DNA of 59,009 nt from Halobacillus alkaliphilus (GTDB lineage: Bacteria; Bacillota; Bacilli; Bacillales; Halobacillaceae), in assembly GCF_900113125.1 (NCBI RefSeq), contig NZ_FOOG01000023.1, positions 1 to 59,009 on the forward strand. The letters are read 5' to 3'. The notes under the pieces were generated by a model that had not been told where the DNA came from, did no database searches, and saw only the letters and a list, made by a program, of their open reading frames with translations. Both the position numbers and the translations under genes were made by a program. Positions 9,866 to 19,049 of this stretch are shown in pieces; position 1 is the first letter of the stretch; every line of letters begins with the position of its first letter.

Positions 9866-11056
9866 ATGATAAATTATACGGCAGTAGTACTTGCGGCAGG
9901 GCAGGGCAAGCGCATGCTGGCTGGTAAAAATAAGCAGTTTTTAAAGATAGAAGAGCAACCGTTGATATTACATACGCTCTCCGTTTTTGCTAAAGACGAA
10001 TGGTGTGACGAAATTGTTCTAGTGACTAATCCAAAGGAAAGACAACAGATGGAAGAACTCCTTCAAACTTTTTCTTTAAATAAAGAGATTCAGCTGGTAG
10101 ATGGGGGAGCCGAGAGGCAGGATAGTGTGTTTGCGGGATTAAAAGCCGTAATTAATACCACTCTGCCCGTGTTTATCCATGACGGAGCACGTCCATTTGT
10201 TAAACAAGAGCTTTTGCACGAATTGGCCGAGCGCACGATTGAAAAGCATGCCGCTCTATTAGCGGTTCCTGTAACGGATACGATCAAACAGAAGAATGAT
10301 CAATTACTGAGCACCTTGGACCGAAAAACTCTATGGGCAGCCCAGACACCTCAGAGTTTCACTTTTTCATTGATCTATAAAGCGCATCAAAAAGCACAGG
10401 AGAGCGGATACTATGGGACGGATGATGCTTCCTTAGTCGAGATCCTGGGAGAAGAAGTGGCTATTGTCGAGGGAAGCTATGATAACATTAAACTAACGAC
10501 GCCAGAGGACTTACATAAAGCAGAGTCTTATATACAAAACCAGCGTAAAGGAAAGGAAGTGGAGAGTCCTATGTTCCGAATTGGTCAAGGTTTTGATGTA
10601 CACCAGCTGACGGAAGGACGTAAATGCATCATTGGGGGAATTGAGATTCCTCACGAAAAAGGACTTCTCGGGCACTCGGATGCTGATGTTCTTCTTCATA
10701 CCATTGCTGATGCCTGTTTAGGGGCAATTGGAGAAGGAGATATCGGCAAACACTTTCCTGATACAGACCCTGAATATAAGAACGCCGATTCTGGTATGCT
10801 TCTGCAGCATGTCTGGAAATTTGTAAAAGAACAGGGGTATGAACTCGGAAATGTTGATTGTACGATCATTGCGCAAGCCCCCAAAATGGCTCCCTTTATT
10901 GAGGAGATCCGTGAGAATATAGCTTCTTTATTGGACGCGGAGACGAAACAGATTAATGTAAAAGCTACGACCACTGAAAAATTAGGTTTTACTGGAAGGA
11001 AGGAAGGAATAGCGGCTCAAGCCGTCGTTCTTTTGCAAAAAGATCAACAAGTCTAA
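9866..11056 (+). CDS. ispDF: IspDF fusion: MEP cytidylyltransferase and MECDP synthase
   Basis: One continuous frame encodes two enzymes of the MEP isoprenoid pathway. Residues 1 to about 228 are IspD (CTP-dependent cytidylylation of MEP), with the nucleotide loop AAGQGKRM at 10-16 and the motif DGARPFV. Residues 236-396 are a full IspF (cyclodiphosphate synthase), with the metal ligands Asp244 and His246 in GFDVHQ and the GHSDADV motif. In Bacilli these are normally separate adjacent genes. An internal ATG at 10571 in the same frame, with GGAG 6 bases upstream, matches a normal ispF start, so free IspF could also be made. The start at 9866 is preferred over 9857 because AGGATGG lies 5 bases ahead. 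Confidence 0.93.
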   Translation: MINYTAVVLAAGQGKRMLAGKNKQFLKIEEQPLILHTLSVFAKDEWCDEIVLVTNPKERQQMEELLQTFSLNKEIQLVDGGAERQDSVFAGLKAVINTTLPVFIHDGARPFVKQELLHELAERTIEKHAALLAVPVTDTIKQKNDQLLSTLDRKTLWAAQTPQSFTFSLIYKAHQKAQESGYYGTDDASLVEILGEEVAIVEGSYDNIKLTTPEDLHKAESYIQNQRKGKEVESPMFRIGQGFDVHQLTEGRKCIIGGIEIPHEKGLLGHSDADVLLHTIADACLGAIGEGDIGKHFPDTDPEYKNADSGMLLQHVWKFVKEQGYELGNVDCTIIAQAPKMAPFIEEIRENIASLLDAETKQINVKATTTEKLGFTGRKEGIAAQAVVLLQKDQQV

Positions 11057-11112
11057 CAAAAAAATGATAAAATAAAACTGAAAAAAGGAACGGTAACGAA
11101 AGGAGTACAATT

Positions 11113-12582
11113 ATGTCGAATGAAGTTCGTGTACGTTATGCACCCAGCCCGACCGGCCATCTTCACATTGGGAACGCAAGAACGGCCCTGTTCAACTATT
11201 TGTTTGCAAGAAATGCGGGAGGAAAGATGGTAATCCGCATTGAGGATACAGATGAAAAACGAAATGTAGAAGGCGGAGAACAAAGTCAGCTTAATTATCT
11301 ACGCTGGCTTGGGATTGATTGGGACGAAAGCCCGGATAAGGGCGGGGAATACGGTCCTTATCGTCAGATGGAGCGCCTGGATCTTTATCAAAAATATGTA
11401 GATGACTTGCTTGAGCGCGGACTGGCATATAAATGTTATATGACAGCAGAAGAGCTGGAAGCAGAACGAGAAGCACAAATTGCACGTGGAGAAGCACCAA
11501 AGTATTCAGGGGCTCATCGTGACTTAAGCCAAGAGCAGATTGAACAGTTTGAGGCAGAGGGACGCGAACCAAGTATTCGTCTGCGTGTACCGGAAAACCA
11601 TACGTACACGTTTAACGATATCGTCCGTGAAAACATCACGTTCGAATCTGGTGATTTTGGGGACTGGGTTATTGTAAAGAAAAGCGGAACCCCAACTTAC
11701 AACTTTGCCGTTGCTGTAGATGATTACCTTATGGCAATCACTCATGTACTACGCGGGGAAGAGCATATCTCAAACACACCGAAGCAAATGATGGTATACG
11801 AAGCGTTTGGATGGGAGCCGCCTAAGTTTGGTCATATGACACTCATTCTGAATGAAAATCGTAAAAAGCTAAGCAAGCGTGATGAACACATTCTGCAGTT
11901 CATTGAGCAATATAAGAACTTAGGATATTTACCTGAATCGTTATTTAATTTTATTACTTTGCTTGGCTGGTCACCAGTAGGCGAAGAGGAAATCTTCACT
12001 CAGGATAAGCTGATTGAAATATTCGATGCGGAACGTCTCTCTACTTCACCAGCGGTTTTTGACCCTGCAAAACTGAAGTGGATGAACAATCAGTATATTA
12101 AATCAGCTGAGTTTGATCGTGTAGTGGATTTAACTCTGCCTCATCTCATTGAAGCGGGACGTGTTTCAGAGGATATGAGTGCTTCCGACCGGGAGTGGGT
12201 CCATGAATTAATTGCTCTCTACCAGGAACAATTAGATTATGGTGCGCAAATTGTAGACCTTACGGAATTATTCTTCAAACAAGAAATACAATATGATGAG
12301 AACGCTATGGAAGTGCTGGAAGGCGAGCAAGTGCCGGAAGTGCTTGATACGTTCAAGAAAAAGCTGAATGAACTGGAAGAATTCACACCAGAAGCTATCA
12401 AGAAACAGGTCAAAGCCGTACAAAAAGAAACTGGCCATAAAGGGAAGAAGCTTTTCATGCCAATTCGTGTAGCTACCACCGGCCAGACACACGGTCCTGA
12501 ACTGCCTAATGCTATTCACCTGCTTGGTCTGGAAACCGTCAATGTCCGATTAGATGATGTATTAAACAAACTTCAAGGCTAA
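11113..12582 (+). CDS. gltX: Glutamyl-tRNA synthetase
   Basis: A class I synthetase charging tRNA-Glu; in Bacilli it usually also charges tRNA-Gln, later amidated by GatCAB. The 489-residue length is standard. The HIGH signature is present as HLHIG (16-20) in [16 protein letters not shown], and the KMSKS-type loop is KLSKR near 252-256. The C-terminal anticodon-binding helices are complete. The ribosome site is AAAGGAG (11099-11105). It precedes a cysteine T-box, the known gltX-cysES arrangement of Bacillus. Confidence 0.98.
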   Translation: MSNEVRVRYAPSPTGHLHIGNARTALFNYLFARNAGGKMVIRIEDTDEKRNVEGGEQSQLNYLRWLGIDWDESPDKGGEYGPYRQMERLDLYQKYVDDLLERGLAYKCYMTAEELEAEREAQIARGEAPKYSGAHRDLSQEQIEQFEAEGREPSIRLRVPENHTYTFNDIVRENITFESGDFGDWVIVKKSGTPTYNFAVAVDDYLMAITHVLRGEEHISNTPKQMMVYEAFGWEPPKFGHMTLILNENRKKLSKRDEHILQFIEQYKNLGYLPESLFNFITLLGWSPVGEEEIFTQDKLIEIFDAERLSTSPAVFDPAKLKWMNNQYIKSAEFDRVVDLTLPHLIEAGRVSEDMSASDREWVHELIALYQEQLDYGAQIVDLTELFFKQEIQYDENAMEVLEGEQVPEVLDTFKKKLNELEEFTPEAIKKQVKAVQKETGHKGKKLFMPIRVATTGQTHGPELPNAIHLLGLETVNVRLDDVLNKLQG

Positions 12583-12599
12583 ACTTTTCACAAATGACT

Positions 12600-12866
12600 T
12601 CTTATGTCATATAGTAGAGATACCAATAAGAAACGTTGATGAGGAGAAGTAGAAGAGGCTTCCCATACACAGAGAAAATCACCCTCGGCTGAAAGTGATT
12701 ATGTGGGACCGCTTCGAAATGCACCTCTGAGTCTTCTGCCGAAACAAGTAGGCTGAAGCGGTTACCTTCCGTTAGCAAGGCTGAAGAGGGGAATCAGTTT
12801 TTCCCAAACAGAGTGGAACCACGCGGAACGCGTCTCTGTGCCATAGGGCACGGAGGCGCGTTTTTT
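12600..12866 (+). promoter_or_regulatory. T-box riboswitch, cysteine-specific, before cysE-cysS
   Basis: The gap contains the elements of a T-box leader: a stem I region beginning at about 12637 (GATGAGGAGAAGTAG), a specifier loop with TGC (12720-12722), a Cys codon followed by A as is usual, the T-box motif GAGTGGAACCACGCGG (12811-12826) and a G+C-rich terminator (about 12828-12860) ending in a T run (12861-12866). Uncharged tRNA-Cys would pair with TGC and with the T-box bulge and favour the antiterminator, allowing cysE and cysS to be read. Confidence 0.93.
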
Positions 12867-12908
12867 GTAGCTTGATTCCCACTATTGGTTAACAAAGGAG
12901 GAGAGCAA

Positions 12909-13559
12909 ATGGGGCTTTTTAAGATGTTTAAGGAAGATGTGGATGTCGTTTTTGATCAAGATCCTGCTGCTCGTTCTTACGTTGAAGTCATTTTAACGTA
13001 TTCAGGGTTGCACTCTATCTGGGCCCACCGGATTGCCCATGCATTCTATAAAAAGAAATTTTTCTTTCTGGCCAGAGTGATTTCCCAATTAAGCCGCTTC
13101 TTTACCGGGATAGAAATTCACCCCGGGGCCAAAATCGGCCGTCGCTTCTTCATTGATCATGGAATGGGAGTGGTCATAGGGGAAACCTGTGAAATAGGAG
13201 ATAATGTTACTTTGTTTCAAGGCGTCACCCTTGGCGGTACAGGCAAGGAAAAAGGGAAGCGTCACCCAACATTATTGGATAATTCCCTGGTAGCTACAGG
13301 AGCCAAGGTTCTGGGTTCCATTACAATTGGAGAAAATTCTAAAGTAGGAGCAGGATCAGTCGTCCTCCACGATGTGCCTCACAATTCAACCGTAGTTGGA
13401 ATACCGGGCCACGTAGTCGTGCAGGACGGGAAGAAAGTACAGCAGAAAGATCTCGATCATCATAAGCTGCCCGATCCGGTTTATGATCGTATCAACCAGT
13501 TAGAAAAGGAAATTAAGCAGTTACAAGAAGAAGTAAAAGAAGCTAAAGGAGTGAACTAG
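12909..13559 (+). CDS. cysE: Serine O-acetyltransferase
   Basis: CysE transfers acetyl from acetyl-CoA to serine, giving O-acetylserine for cysteine synthesis. The ATG at 12909 ([10 protein letters not shown]) follows AAAGGAGGAG (12895-12904); the in-frame GTG at 12885 lies upstream of that site. The 216 residues contain the short helical N domain ([27 protein letters not shown]) and a left-handed beta helix of hexapeptide repeats (about 70-165) with the active-site HGMG and [12 protein letters not shown] loops. A charged coiled tail ends the protein. It is expressed with cysS under the T-box, so cysteine shortage raises both synthesis and charging. Confidence 0.97.
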   Translation: MGLFKMFKEDVDVVFDQDPAARSYVEVILTYSGLHSIWAHRIAHAFYKKKFFFLARVISQLSRFFTGIEIHPGAKIGRRFFIDHGMGVVIGETCEIGDNVTLFQGVTLGGTGKEKGKRHPTLLDNSLVATGAKVLGSITIGENSKVGAGSVVLHDVPHNSTVVGIPGHVVVQDGKKVQQKDLDHHKLPDPVYDRINQLEKEIKQLQEEVKEAKGVN

Positions 13560-13560
13560 C

Positions 13561-14961
13561 ATGAGTATTCAAATATACAACACGCTGACACGAAAAAAAG
13601 AACCATTCCGTCCTTTGGAAGAGGATAAAGTAAAGATGTATGTGTGCGGCCCAACGGTCTATAACTATATCCATATTGGCAATGCCCGCCCTGCTATTGT
13701 TTTTGATACGGTACGCAGATACTTTGAATACCGAGGCTACGACGTACACTACGTCCTGAACTTTACGGATGTAGATGACAAGCTGATCAAAGCGGCCAAT
13801 GAGTTAGGAGAAGAAGTTCCTGATATCGCCAATCGCTTTATAGATGCCTACAAAGAAGATGTAGGAGCATTAGGCGTGAAAGAAGCAGTGGATCATCCGC
13901 GTGTAACTGAAAACATGGATGAAATCATTGATTTTGTGAAAGGGTTGATTGATAAAGGTTACGCCTATGAAGCAAAAGGGGATGTGTATTTCCGAACTCG
14001 CTCCTTTGATAATTATGGGAAGCTTTCCCATCAGTCCGTTAATGAACTGCGATCTGGTGCTCGCATAGAGGTGGGCGACAAAAAGGAAGACCCGCTTGAT
14101 TTTACACTATGGAAGGAAGCGAAGCCAGATGAGATATCATGGGAAAGTCCTTGGGGGAATGGACGCCCGGGGTGGCACATTGAATGTTCCGCCATGGCTA
14201 AAAAGTATTTAGGGGAAACTATCGATATTCATGCCGGCGGACAAGATTTAACTTTCCCTCACCACGAAAATGAAATCGCCCAGTCAGAAGCACATAATGA
14301 CCAGTCATTTGCGCGTTACTGGATGCATAACGGGTATATTAATATTGAAAATGAAAAGATGTCTAAATCCCTTGGGAATTTCATTCTTGCGCATGATTTG
14401 GTGAAAAAGCATGACCCTCAGGTGATTCGCTTCTTTATGCTCAGTGTTCAATATCGTCACCCTATTAATTTCAGTGATGAATTATTAAAAGGCGCGAAAA
14501 GTAGTTTTGACCGGATTCGTAATGCTTATGAGAATTTAAATCATCGTAAATCTGCCAGCATGAACCTTCAAAATGATTCGGATCGCTGGATTAAGGAAAT
14601 AGAAGCTCACAAGGAGCAGTTTATTCAAGAAATGGATGATGATTTTAATACGGCAAACGCCATTTCTGTTTTATTCGATCTTACTAAATCAGCTAATCTT
14701 TACCTTCAGGAAGAACAAACCCATACACGTGTACTTGAGGCTTATGAAAATACGTTGAAAGAACTGATGATGGTTCTTGGTCTTGAGATTGAAACCCAGT
14801 CAGAATTGCTGGATGAAGAGGTCGATACCCTGATTGAAGAAAGGAAGCAGGCAAGAAAAGATCGTAATTTTGAAAGAGCCGATCAGATCCGCGATGAGTT
14901 AAAAGACAGAAATATTATATTGGAAGACACTTCCCAGGGTACACGCTGGAAGCGGGGCTGA
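13561..14961 (+). CDS. cysS: Cysteinyl-tRNA synthetase
   Basis: A class I synthetase charging tRNA-Cys. The 466-residue protein has the zinc ligand Cys29 in CGPTVYN, the HIGH motif as HIGN (38-41), further zinc ligands in ECSAM and HHENE, and KMSKS near 269. It starts one base after the cysE stop; the ribosome site AAAGGAG lies inside the end of cysE, so the genes are coupled. Confidence 0.98.
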   Translation: MSIQIYNTLTRKKEPFRPLEEDKVKMYVCGPTVYNYIHIGNARPAIVFDTVRRYFEYRGYDVHYVLNFTDVDDKLIKAANELGEEVPDIANRFIDAYKEDVGALGVKEAVDHPRVTENMDEIIDFVKGLIDKGYAYEAKGDVYFRTRSFDNYGKLSHQSVNELRSGARIEVGDKKEDPLDFTLWKEAKPDEISWESPWGNGRPGWHIECSAMAKKYLGETIDIHAGGQDLTFPHHENEIAQSEAHNDQSFARYWMHNGYINIENEKMSKSLGNFILAHDLVKKHDPQVIRFFMLSVQYRHPINFSDELLKGAKSSFDRIRNAYENLNHRKSASMNLQNDSDRWIKEIEAHKEQFIQEMDDDFNTANAISVLFDLTKSANLYLQEEQTHTRVLEAYENTLKELMMVLGLEIETQSELLDEEVDTLIEERKQARKDRNFERADQIRDELKDRNIILEDTSQGTRWKRG

Positions 14962-14965
14962 CCAG

Positions 14966-15376
14966 ATGGCCATAAATGATGTTAAACAAATGAAAAGCCT
15001 GGCGCTTGCCTACATGGGAGATTCTGTATATGAATTGTATGTGAGGAAGCATCTTTTAGAAAGTGGAAAAATACAACCTCAAAGGCTGCATAAAGCAGCC
15101 GTGAAATTCGTATCTGCTGTTTCTCAGGCGAGGGCCGTAGGGTACTGGCAGGAAGAAGGATTATTGACAGAAGAGGAACAATCCGTGCTCAGACGAGGGA
15201 GAAATGCTAAGTCTGGATCTGTGCCTAAAAGCACCAATGTACAAACTTATCGTTACTCGACTGGTTTTGAAGCGGTTCTTGGTTTTCTTTATTTATCTGA
15301 AAAAAACGAGAGGCTGGACGAATTAATCGAAAAGACGATCCAATTTACAGAAGAAAGGAGTGGAGAAGGTGAATAA
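14966..15376 (+). CDS. mrnC: Mini-ribonuclease 3 (23S rRNA maturation)
   Basis: Mini-III is an RNase III catalytic domain without a double-stranded RNA binding domain; in B. subtilis it trims both ends of 23S precursor RNA. The 136-residue protein shows the RNase III-like signature AYMGDSVYELYVRKHLL (about 14-30) and the later acidic segment LGFLYLSEKNERLDELI. It starts 4 bases after cysS with little ribosome site of its own and overlaps the start of rlmB by 8 bases. Confidence 0.95.
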   Translation: MAINDVKQMKSLALAYMGDSVYELYVRKHLLESGKIQPQRLHKAAVKFVSAVSQARAVGYWQEEGLLTEEEQSVLRRGRNAKSGSVPKSTNVQTYRYSTGFEAVLGFLYLSEKNERLDELIEKTIQFTEERSGEGE

Positions 15377-16112
15377 CGAATGGATTATAGGAAAGAACCC
15401 AGTGCAGGAAGCTCTGAAATCAGGAAGGGCTATTAATAAAGTGATAGTGTCCGAGCAGCTTCAACACCAGGCCTATAAAAAACTGGAGCAGGCAGCTAAA
15501 GAGAATGGGGTTATTGTGCAGAAAGTCCCTAAAAAGAAGATTGATCAGCTTGTCGAGGGCAATCATCAGGGTGTAGCGGCTTCGGTGGCTGCTTATGAAT
15601 ACAGTGATCTTGAGGATTTGTTTGCTAAAGCTGAAGAAAAAGGGGAGCCGCCATTTTTCATCATTTGCGATGAAATCGAAGATCCTCATAATCTGGGGTC
15701 GATTTTAAGAACTGCGGATGCGAGCGGAGCACACGGCGTGATTATACCAAAACGACGCTCAGTGGCGCTTACCTCTACTGTGGCTAAAACTTCTACCGGA
15801 GCTATTGAGTATATACCGGTAGCTAGAGTAACCAATCTTGCGAGAACGATCGATGAATTGAAAGAAAGATTTGTGTGGGTCGTCGGAACAGACGCAGATG
15901 GTACGGAAGATTACCGACGGCTGGATGGAAATATGCCGATCGCACTTGTGATTGGAAGCGAGGGGCGAGGAATGAGCCGTCTGACAAAAGAGAAATGTGA
16001 CTGGACCGTAAGTCTTCCCATGGCTGGTAAAGTAACCTCTTTGAATGCATCCGTTGCTGCTTCATTATTAATGTACGAAGTGTATAGAAAGCGCCGCCCT
16101 GTCGGTGAGTAA
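15369..16112 (+). CDS. rlmB: 23S rRNA 2'-O-methyltransferase, SpoU family (RlmB/YacO)
   Basis: A SPOUT-class enzyme that methylates the ribose of a guanosine in 23S rRNA using S-adenosylmethionine. The start is GTG 15369 (MNNEWIIGKNPV), 8 bases behind AAAGGAG (15354-15360); the in-frame GTG at 15360 overlaps that site. The N-terminal 80 residues form the substrate-binding domain. The knot domain has DEIEDPHNLGSILRTADA, VIGSEGRGMS and LNASVAASLLMYE, the three SpoU motifs. It is 247 residues, a normal length, and overlaps mrnC. Confidence 0.95.
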   Translation: MNNEWIIGKNPVQEALKSGRAINKVIVSEQLQHQAYKKLEQAAKENGVIVQKVPKKKIDQLVEGNHQGVAASVAAYEYSDLEDLFAKAEEKGEPPFFIICDEIEDPHNLGSILRTADASGAHGVIIPKRRSVALTSTVAKTSTGAIEYIPVARVTNLARTIDELKERFVWVVGTDADGTEDYRRLDGNMPIALVIGSEGRGMSRLTKEKCDWTVSLPMAGKVTSLNASVAASLLMYEVYRKRRPVGE

Positions 16113-16114
16113 CA

Positions 16115-16624
16115 ATGAATGTTCTAATAGTAGATGGGTACAACATGATTGGAGCCTGGCCTGAATTAAAGAGATTAAAAGAAGAGGATTTCGGTCAGGC
16201 ACGAGATCTCCTAATAGAAATGATGGCCGAGTACCAGTCCTATACCGGGGACCGGATCATCGTGATCTTTGATGCTTATCATGTCCGGGGTGTTGCCAAA
16301 AAACAAAAAAATTACAAAGTTGAAGTTATTTTTACAAAAGAAAATGAAACAGCGGATGAACGGATTGAGAAGCTCGCGGGAGAACTAAATGATGTCCGAA
16401 CTCAAGTTTATGTAGCTACCTCGGATTATGCCGAACAGCGAACAATTTTTGGACAAGGAGCCTTTCGAAAGTCTGCCAGAGAGCTGTACATTGAAGTGAA
16501 AAACATTGAAAAACAAATTAAAAAAGATGTCGAAACCCAGAACCAAGTCCAGTACCAGCCAAAGATACCAATGAATAAGGAAGTAAGAGAACTCTTTGAA
16601 AAGTGGCGCCGAGGAGATAAATAA
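16115..16624 (+). CDS. rae1: Rae1 (YacP), NYN-domain ribosome-associated endonuclease
   Basis: Rae1 in B. subtilis enters the ribosomal A site and cuts mRNA during translation. The 169-residue protein has the NYN/PIN fold: an N-terminal VDGYNMIGAWPEL with the first catalytic Asp, then VIFDAYHVRG, then TADERIEKLAGEL and YVATSDYAEQ supplying the other acidic residues. A basic C-terminal tail could contact RNA. It follows rlmB by two bases and closes the operon before the sigH promoter. Confidence 0.93.
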   Translation: MNVLIVDGYNMIGAWPELKRLKEEDFGQARDLLIEMMAEYQSYTGDRIIVIFDAYHVRGVAKKQKNYKVEVIFTKENETADERIEKLAGELNDVRTQVYVATSDYAEQRTIFGQGAFRKSARELYIEVKNIEKQIKKDVETQNQVQYQPKIPMNKEVRELFEKWRRGDK

Positions 16625-16637
16625 TTCTGACAACTTG

Positions 16638-16667
16638 TTGACGCTTTTGAAACGCTTACTGTATAAT
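16638..16667 (+). promoter_or_regulatory. sigma-A promoter of sigH
   Basis: TTGACG (16638-16643), 18-base spacer, TATAAT (16662-16667). The spacer holds a direct repeat ACGCTT (16641-16646 and 16652-16657) with an 11-base period. In B. subtilis sigH has a sigma-A promoter under AbrB repression; AbrB sites cannot be read by eye here. Confidence 0.85.
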
Positions 16668-16705
16668 ATTGCTATATTGAGGCAGCACGGTCGGGGGGAT
16701 CCTGA

Positions 16706-17362
16706 GTGAGCATCATTCAAACGGAGAAAGACATCAACGAGTTGGATCTTAGCAAACTTGATGACGAAGCAATCATTGAACGAATTAATCAGGGAGAGGT
16801 CCAATCTCTTGATTATTTAATTAATAAGTATAAGAATTTCGTTCGCGCAAAAGCCCGAACGTATTTTCTTATTGGTGCAGATCGTGAAGATATTGTGCAA
16901 GAAGGAATGATCGGTCTTTACAAAGCGATACGAGATTACCAGGAAGGTAAGTTATCTTCGTTTAAAGCTTTCGCAGAATTATGTGTTACCCGTCAAATTA
17001 TTACCGCAATCAAAACCGCCACACGCCAAAAGCATATTCCATTGAATTCCTACGTGTCCTTAGATAAGCCGATTTACGATGAAGAATCAGACCGGACCTT
17101 GCTTGATGTAATAGCCGGTTCAAAAGCAATAGATCCTCAAGAATTAATTGTGAATAAAGAAAAGTTCTGCGATATGGAAGAGAAGATTTCTGAGCTTCTG
17201 AGTGATCTCGAGAAAAAAGTACTTGCTCTTTATTTGGACGGGCAGTCCTATCAGGAGATTTCAGTTGAATTAAATCGACATGTTAAATCGATTGATAACG
17301 CCCTCCAACGGGTTAAAAGAAAGCTTGAAAAGTATCTGGAAGTAAGTGAAATTACCCTATAA
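16706..17362 (+). CDS. sigH: Sigma-H, RNA polymerase sigma factor for the transition to stationary phase
   Basis: Sigma-H directs early sporulation and competence genes. The 218-residue protein is a sigma-70 family member of SigH type: region 2 with RARTYFLIGADREDIVQEGMIG pattern (about 47-70) and the DNA-melting segment FKAFAELCVTRQIITAIKTA, and region 4 with a helix-turn-helix near the C-terminus (SYQEISVELNRHVKSIDNALQR). It starts at GTG 16706 behind GGGGGGAT (16694-16701). Confidence 0.97.
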   Translation: MSIIQTEKDINELDLSKLDDEAIIERINQGEVQSLDYLINKYKNFVRAKARTYFLIGADREDIVQEGMIGLYKAIRDYQEGKLSSFKAFAELCVTRQIITAIKTATRQKHIPLNSYVSLDKPIYDEESDRTLLDVIAGSKAIDPQELIVNKEKFCDMEEKISELLSDLEKKVLALYLDGQSYQEISVELNRHVKSIDNALQRVKRKLEKYLEVSEITL

Positions 17363-17438
17363 GGCGTAGATTGACAGTATGTTTGAAGCGTGCTACATTT
17401 GTTGAGTGTGTAAACCTCTGATTATGAGGAGAGAACGT

Positions 17439-17588
17439 ATGAGAAACAAAGTAGTGCTAGCCTGTACAGAATGCCAAAGTCGTAATTATAGTTCATATAC
17501 AAATCGATCTAATCAATCCAACCGTCTGGAAGTTCGTAAATTTTGTAAGAAATGTGGCAAACATACCTTACATCGCGAAACGAAATAG
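17439..17588 (+). CDS. rpmG: Ribosomal protein L33 (zinc form)
   Basis: A 49-residue protein of the large subunit near the E site. Two CxxC pairs (CTEC and CKKC) make this the zinc-binding C+ form. The start at 17439 ([12 protein letters not shown]) is preferred over the in-frame ATG at 17406 because GAGGAGAG (17426-17433) sits just ahead. Position between sigH and secE matches B. subtilis rpmGB. Zinc forms are often backed by a zinc-free paralogue elsewhere, which this window cannot show. Confidence 0.93.
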   Translation: MRNKVVLACTECQSRNYSSYTNRSNQSNRLEVRKFCKKCGKHTLHRETK

Positions 17589-17630
17589 AGAAAGAAAGCC
17601 GGCAGGCGCAAGTTTGGGGGTATTTGCAGC

Positions 17631-17807
17631 ATGTTTAAGTTTTTTAAAAACGTAGCTCGAGAAATGCGCAAAGTGAGTTGGCCTAAGGGACAGGAACTTA
17701 CGCGGTACACCATTACTGTATTAAGCACAGTCGTTTTTGTTGCCGTATTCTTTGCTATTGTGGACCTTGGGATCTCTGAGGTGCTTGAACTTATTTCTAA
17801 AGAATAG
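17631..17807 (+). CDS. secE: SecE, preprotein translocase subunit
   Basis: A 58-residue protein: MFKFFKNVAREMRKVSWP, then GQELTRYT and one long hydrophobic segment (about residues 28-50). This is the single-membrane-span SecE typical of Firmicutes, which clamps SecY; the KVSWPKG motif is the conserved cytoplasmic amphipathic helix. The ATG at 17631 follows a G-rich stretch (17615-17620). It sits between rpmG and nusG as expected. A hairpin terminator follows. Confidence 0.95.
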   Translation: MFKFFKNVAREMRKVSWPKGQELTRYTITVLSTVVFVAVFFAIVDLGISEVLELISKE

Positions 17808-17845
17808 TAGAGTTGATTTTGTGCTATACTTGTAAATAGACTTAC

Positions 17846-17871
17846 AAAAAACCCGTTCAGCGGGTTTTTTC
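17846..17871 (+). terminator. intrinsic terminator between secE and nusG
   Basis: AAAAAACCCG (17846-17855) pairs with CGGGTTTTTT (17861-17870) around TTCAG. The T run makes it look fully functional, which would leave nusG dependent on readthrough or on an undetected promoter. Confidence 0.85.
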
Positions 17872-17933
17872 ATGTTGGAGAAAAATTTTAATTTAAAATA
17901 AGGGAGGGAAGGGCAAGCATTTGTCCTGCTATA

Positions 17934-18470
17934 ATGGAAAAAAGATGGTACGTTGTTCACACCTATTCAGGTTATGAAAACAAAGTAAGGGCGAACTTAG
18001 AGAAACGGGTTGAATCTATGGGTATGGAAGATAAGATCTTTCGCGTTCTTGTCCCTGAAGATGAAGAAACGGAAATTAAAAATGGTAAAAAGAAAATTAA
18101 CAAAAAGAAAGTATTTCCCGGCTACGTGCTAGCCGAGATGGTCATGACAGATGACTCATGGTACGTTGTTCGAAATACACCAGGTGTGACCGGCTTCGTT
18201 GGTTCTACTGGTTCGGGCTCAAAGCCCATCCCTCTCCTGCCCGAAGAAGCAGAGACTGTACTAAAACGCATGGGTATGAATGAACAACCGAAAACTGAAG
18301 TTAACTTAGAAGTGAAAGAAAGTGTGAAAGTGACAGACGGACCTTTTGCTAATTTCACTGGAACGATCGAGTATATTGATACAGATAAACAAAAAGTAAA
18401 AGTTCACGTCAACATGTTTGGTCGGGAAACACCAGTTGAACTGGATTTCTCACAAATAGAAAAACTATAA
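17934..18470 (+). CDS. nusG: NusG, transcription elongation and pausing factor
   Basis: NusG binds RNA polymerase through its NGN domain (residues 1 to about 110, WYVVHTYSGYENKV) and couples through its KOW domain (about 125-178, VTDGPFANFTGTI). At 178 residues it is standard, and MEKRWYV matches the known start. The ATG has no good Shine-Dalgarno at normal distance: the only strong purine run, GGGAGGGAAGGG (17902-17913), is 20 bases upstream. A terminator precedes the gene and a promoter for rplK follows. Confidence 0.96.
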   Translation: MEKRWYVVHTYSGYENKVRANLEKRVESMGMEDKIFRVLVPEDEETEIKNGKKKINKKKVFPGYVLAEMVMTDDSWYVVRNTPGVTGFVGSTGSGSKPIPLLPEEAETVLKRMGMNEQPKTEVNLEVKESVKVTDGPFANFTGTIEYIDTDKQKVKVHVNMFGRETPVELDFSQIEKL

Positions 18471-18486
18471 AATATAATCCTCCCCC

Positions 18487-18515
18487 TTGCATTATGCATA
18501 TAAAGATGCTAGAAT
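18487..18515 (+). promoter_or_regulatory. promoter of the rplK-rplA operon
   Basis: TTGCAT (18487-18492), 17-base spacer, TAGAAT (18510-18515). It lies just after nusG and predicts a leader of about 100 bases before rplK. Confidence 0.8.
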
Positions 18516-18569
18516 TTTTATGTTCTATATGTGCCTCGGATAAAGAGGTGTTTATGCATATTGCGATGA

Positions 18570-18596
18570 GTGGGAGGGGTTAAACCCTATTACCAC
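18570..18596 (+). promoter_or_regulatory. candidate L1-binding RNA motif before rplK
   Basis: GTGGGAGGGG (18570-18579), TTAAA and CCCTATTACCAC (18585-18596) form a hairpin with GTGG/CCAC and AGGG/CCCT pairings and an internal loop. The pattern GTGGGAGG ... TTACCAC before rplK resembles the ribosomal protein L1 site known from rplKA leaders. L1 would bind it to repress its own operon. The call rests on the motif and its position. Confidence 0.65.
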
Positions 18597-18623
18597 ATCA
18601 CGGACTTTAAGGAGGTGTGTCTC

Positions 18624-19049
18624 GTGGCTAAAAAAGTTATTAAAGTTGTAAAACTTCAGATCCCTGCAGGTAAAGCAAATCCAGCACCACCGGTAGGACC
18701 GGCGCTAGGTCAAGCTGGTATTAATATCATGGGTTTCTGTAAGGAATTCAACGCTCGTACGCAAGATCAAGCGGGTATGATTATTCCGGTTGAAATTACG
18801 GTATTTGAAGACCGTTCATTTACATTTGTTACCAAAACTCCACCAGCTGCTGTTCTTCTTAAGAAAGCGGCAGGTATCGAATCCGGTTCTGGTGAGCCGA
18901 ACCGTAACAAGGTAGCTTCTGTCAATCGCGATCAAGTTCGCGAAATTGCGGAAACAAAAATGCCTGACTTAAACGCTGCTGACGTTGAGGCTGCAATGCG
19001 CATGGTTGAAGGTACTGCGCTAAGCATGGGAATTACAGTTGAAGACTAA
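18624..19049 (+). CDS. rplK: Ribosomal protein L11
   Basis: L11 forms the GTPase-associated stalk base with 23S rRNA. The GTG at 18624 ([13 protein letters not shown]) follows AAGGAGGTG (18609-18617); the longer frame from 18570 runs through the leader motif and is rejected. The 141 residues include the proline-rich [15 protein letters not shown] segment, where thiopeptides act, and the C-terminal RNA-binding domain. It is cotranscribed with rplA. Confidence 0.97.
   Translation: MAKKVIKVVKLQIPAGKANPAPPVGPALGQAGINIMGFCKEFNARTQDQAGMIIPVEITVFEDRSFTFVTKTPPAAVLLKKAAGIESGSGEPNRNKVASVNRDQVREIAETKMPDLNAADVEAAMRMVEGTALSMGITVED

Noticed and set aside
9866-11056. ispD and ispF as two separate genes
   Set aside because: No stop codon or frameshift lies between them in this sequence, so the fusion is reported; a sequencing error can be excluded only by comparison.
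18570-18623. N-terminal extension of L11
   Set aside because: The added residues coincide with the L1-type RNA motif and the ribosome site lies between them and the true start.
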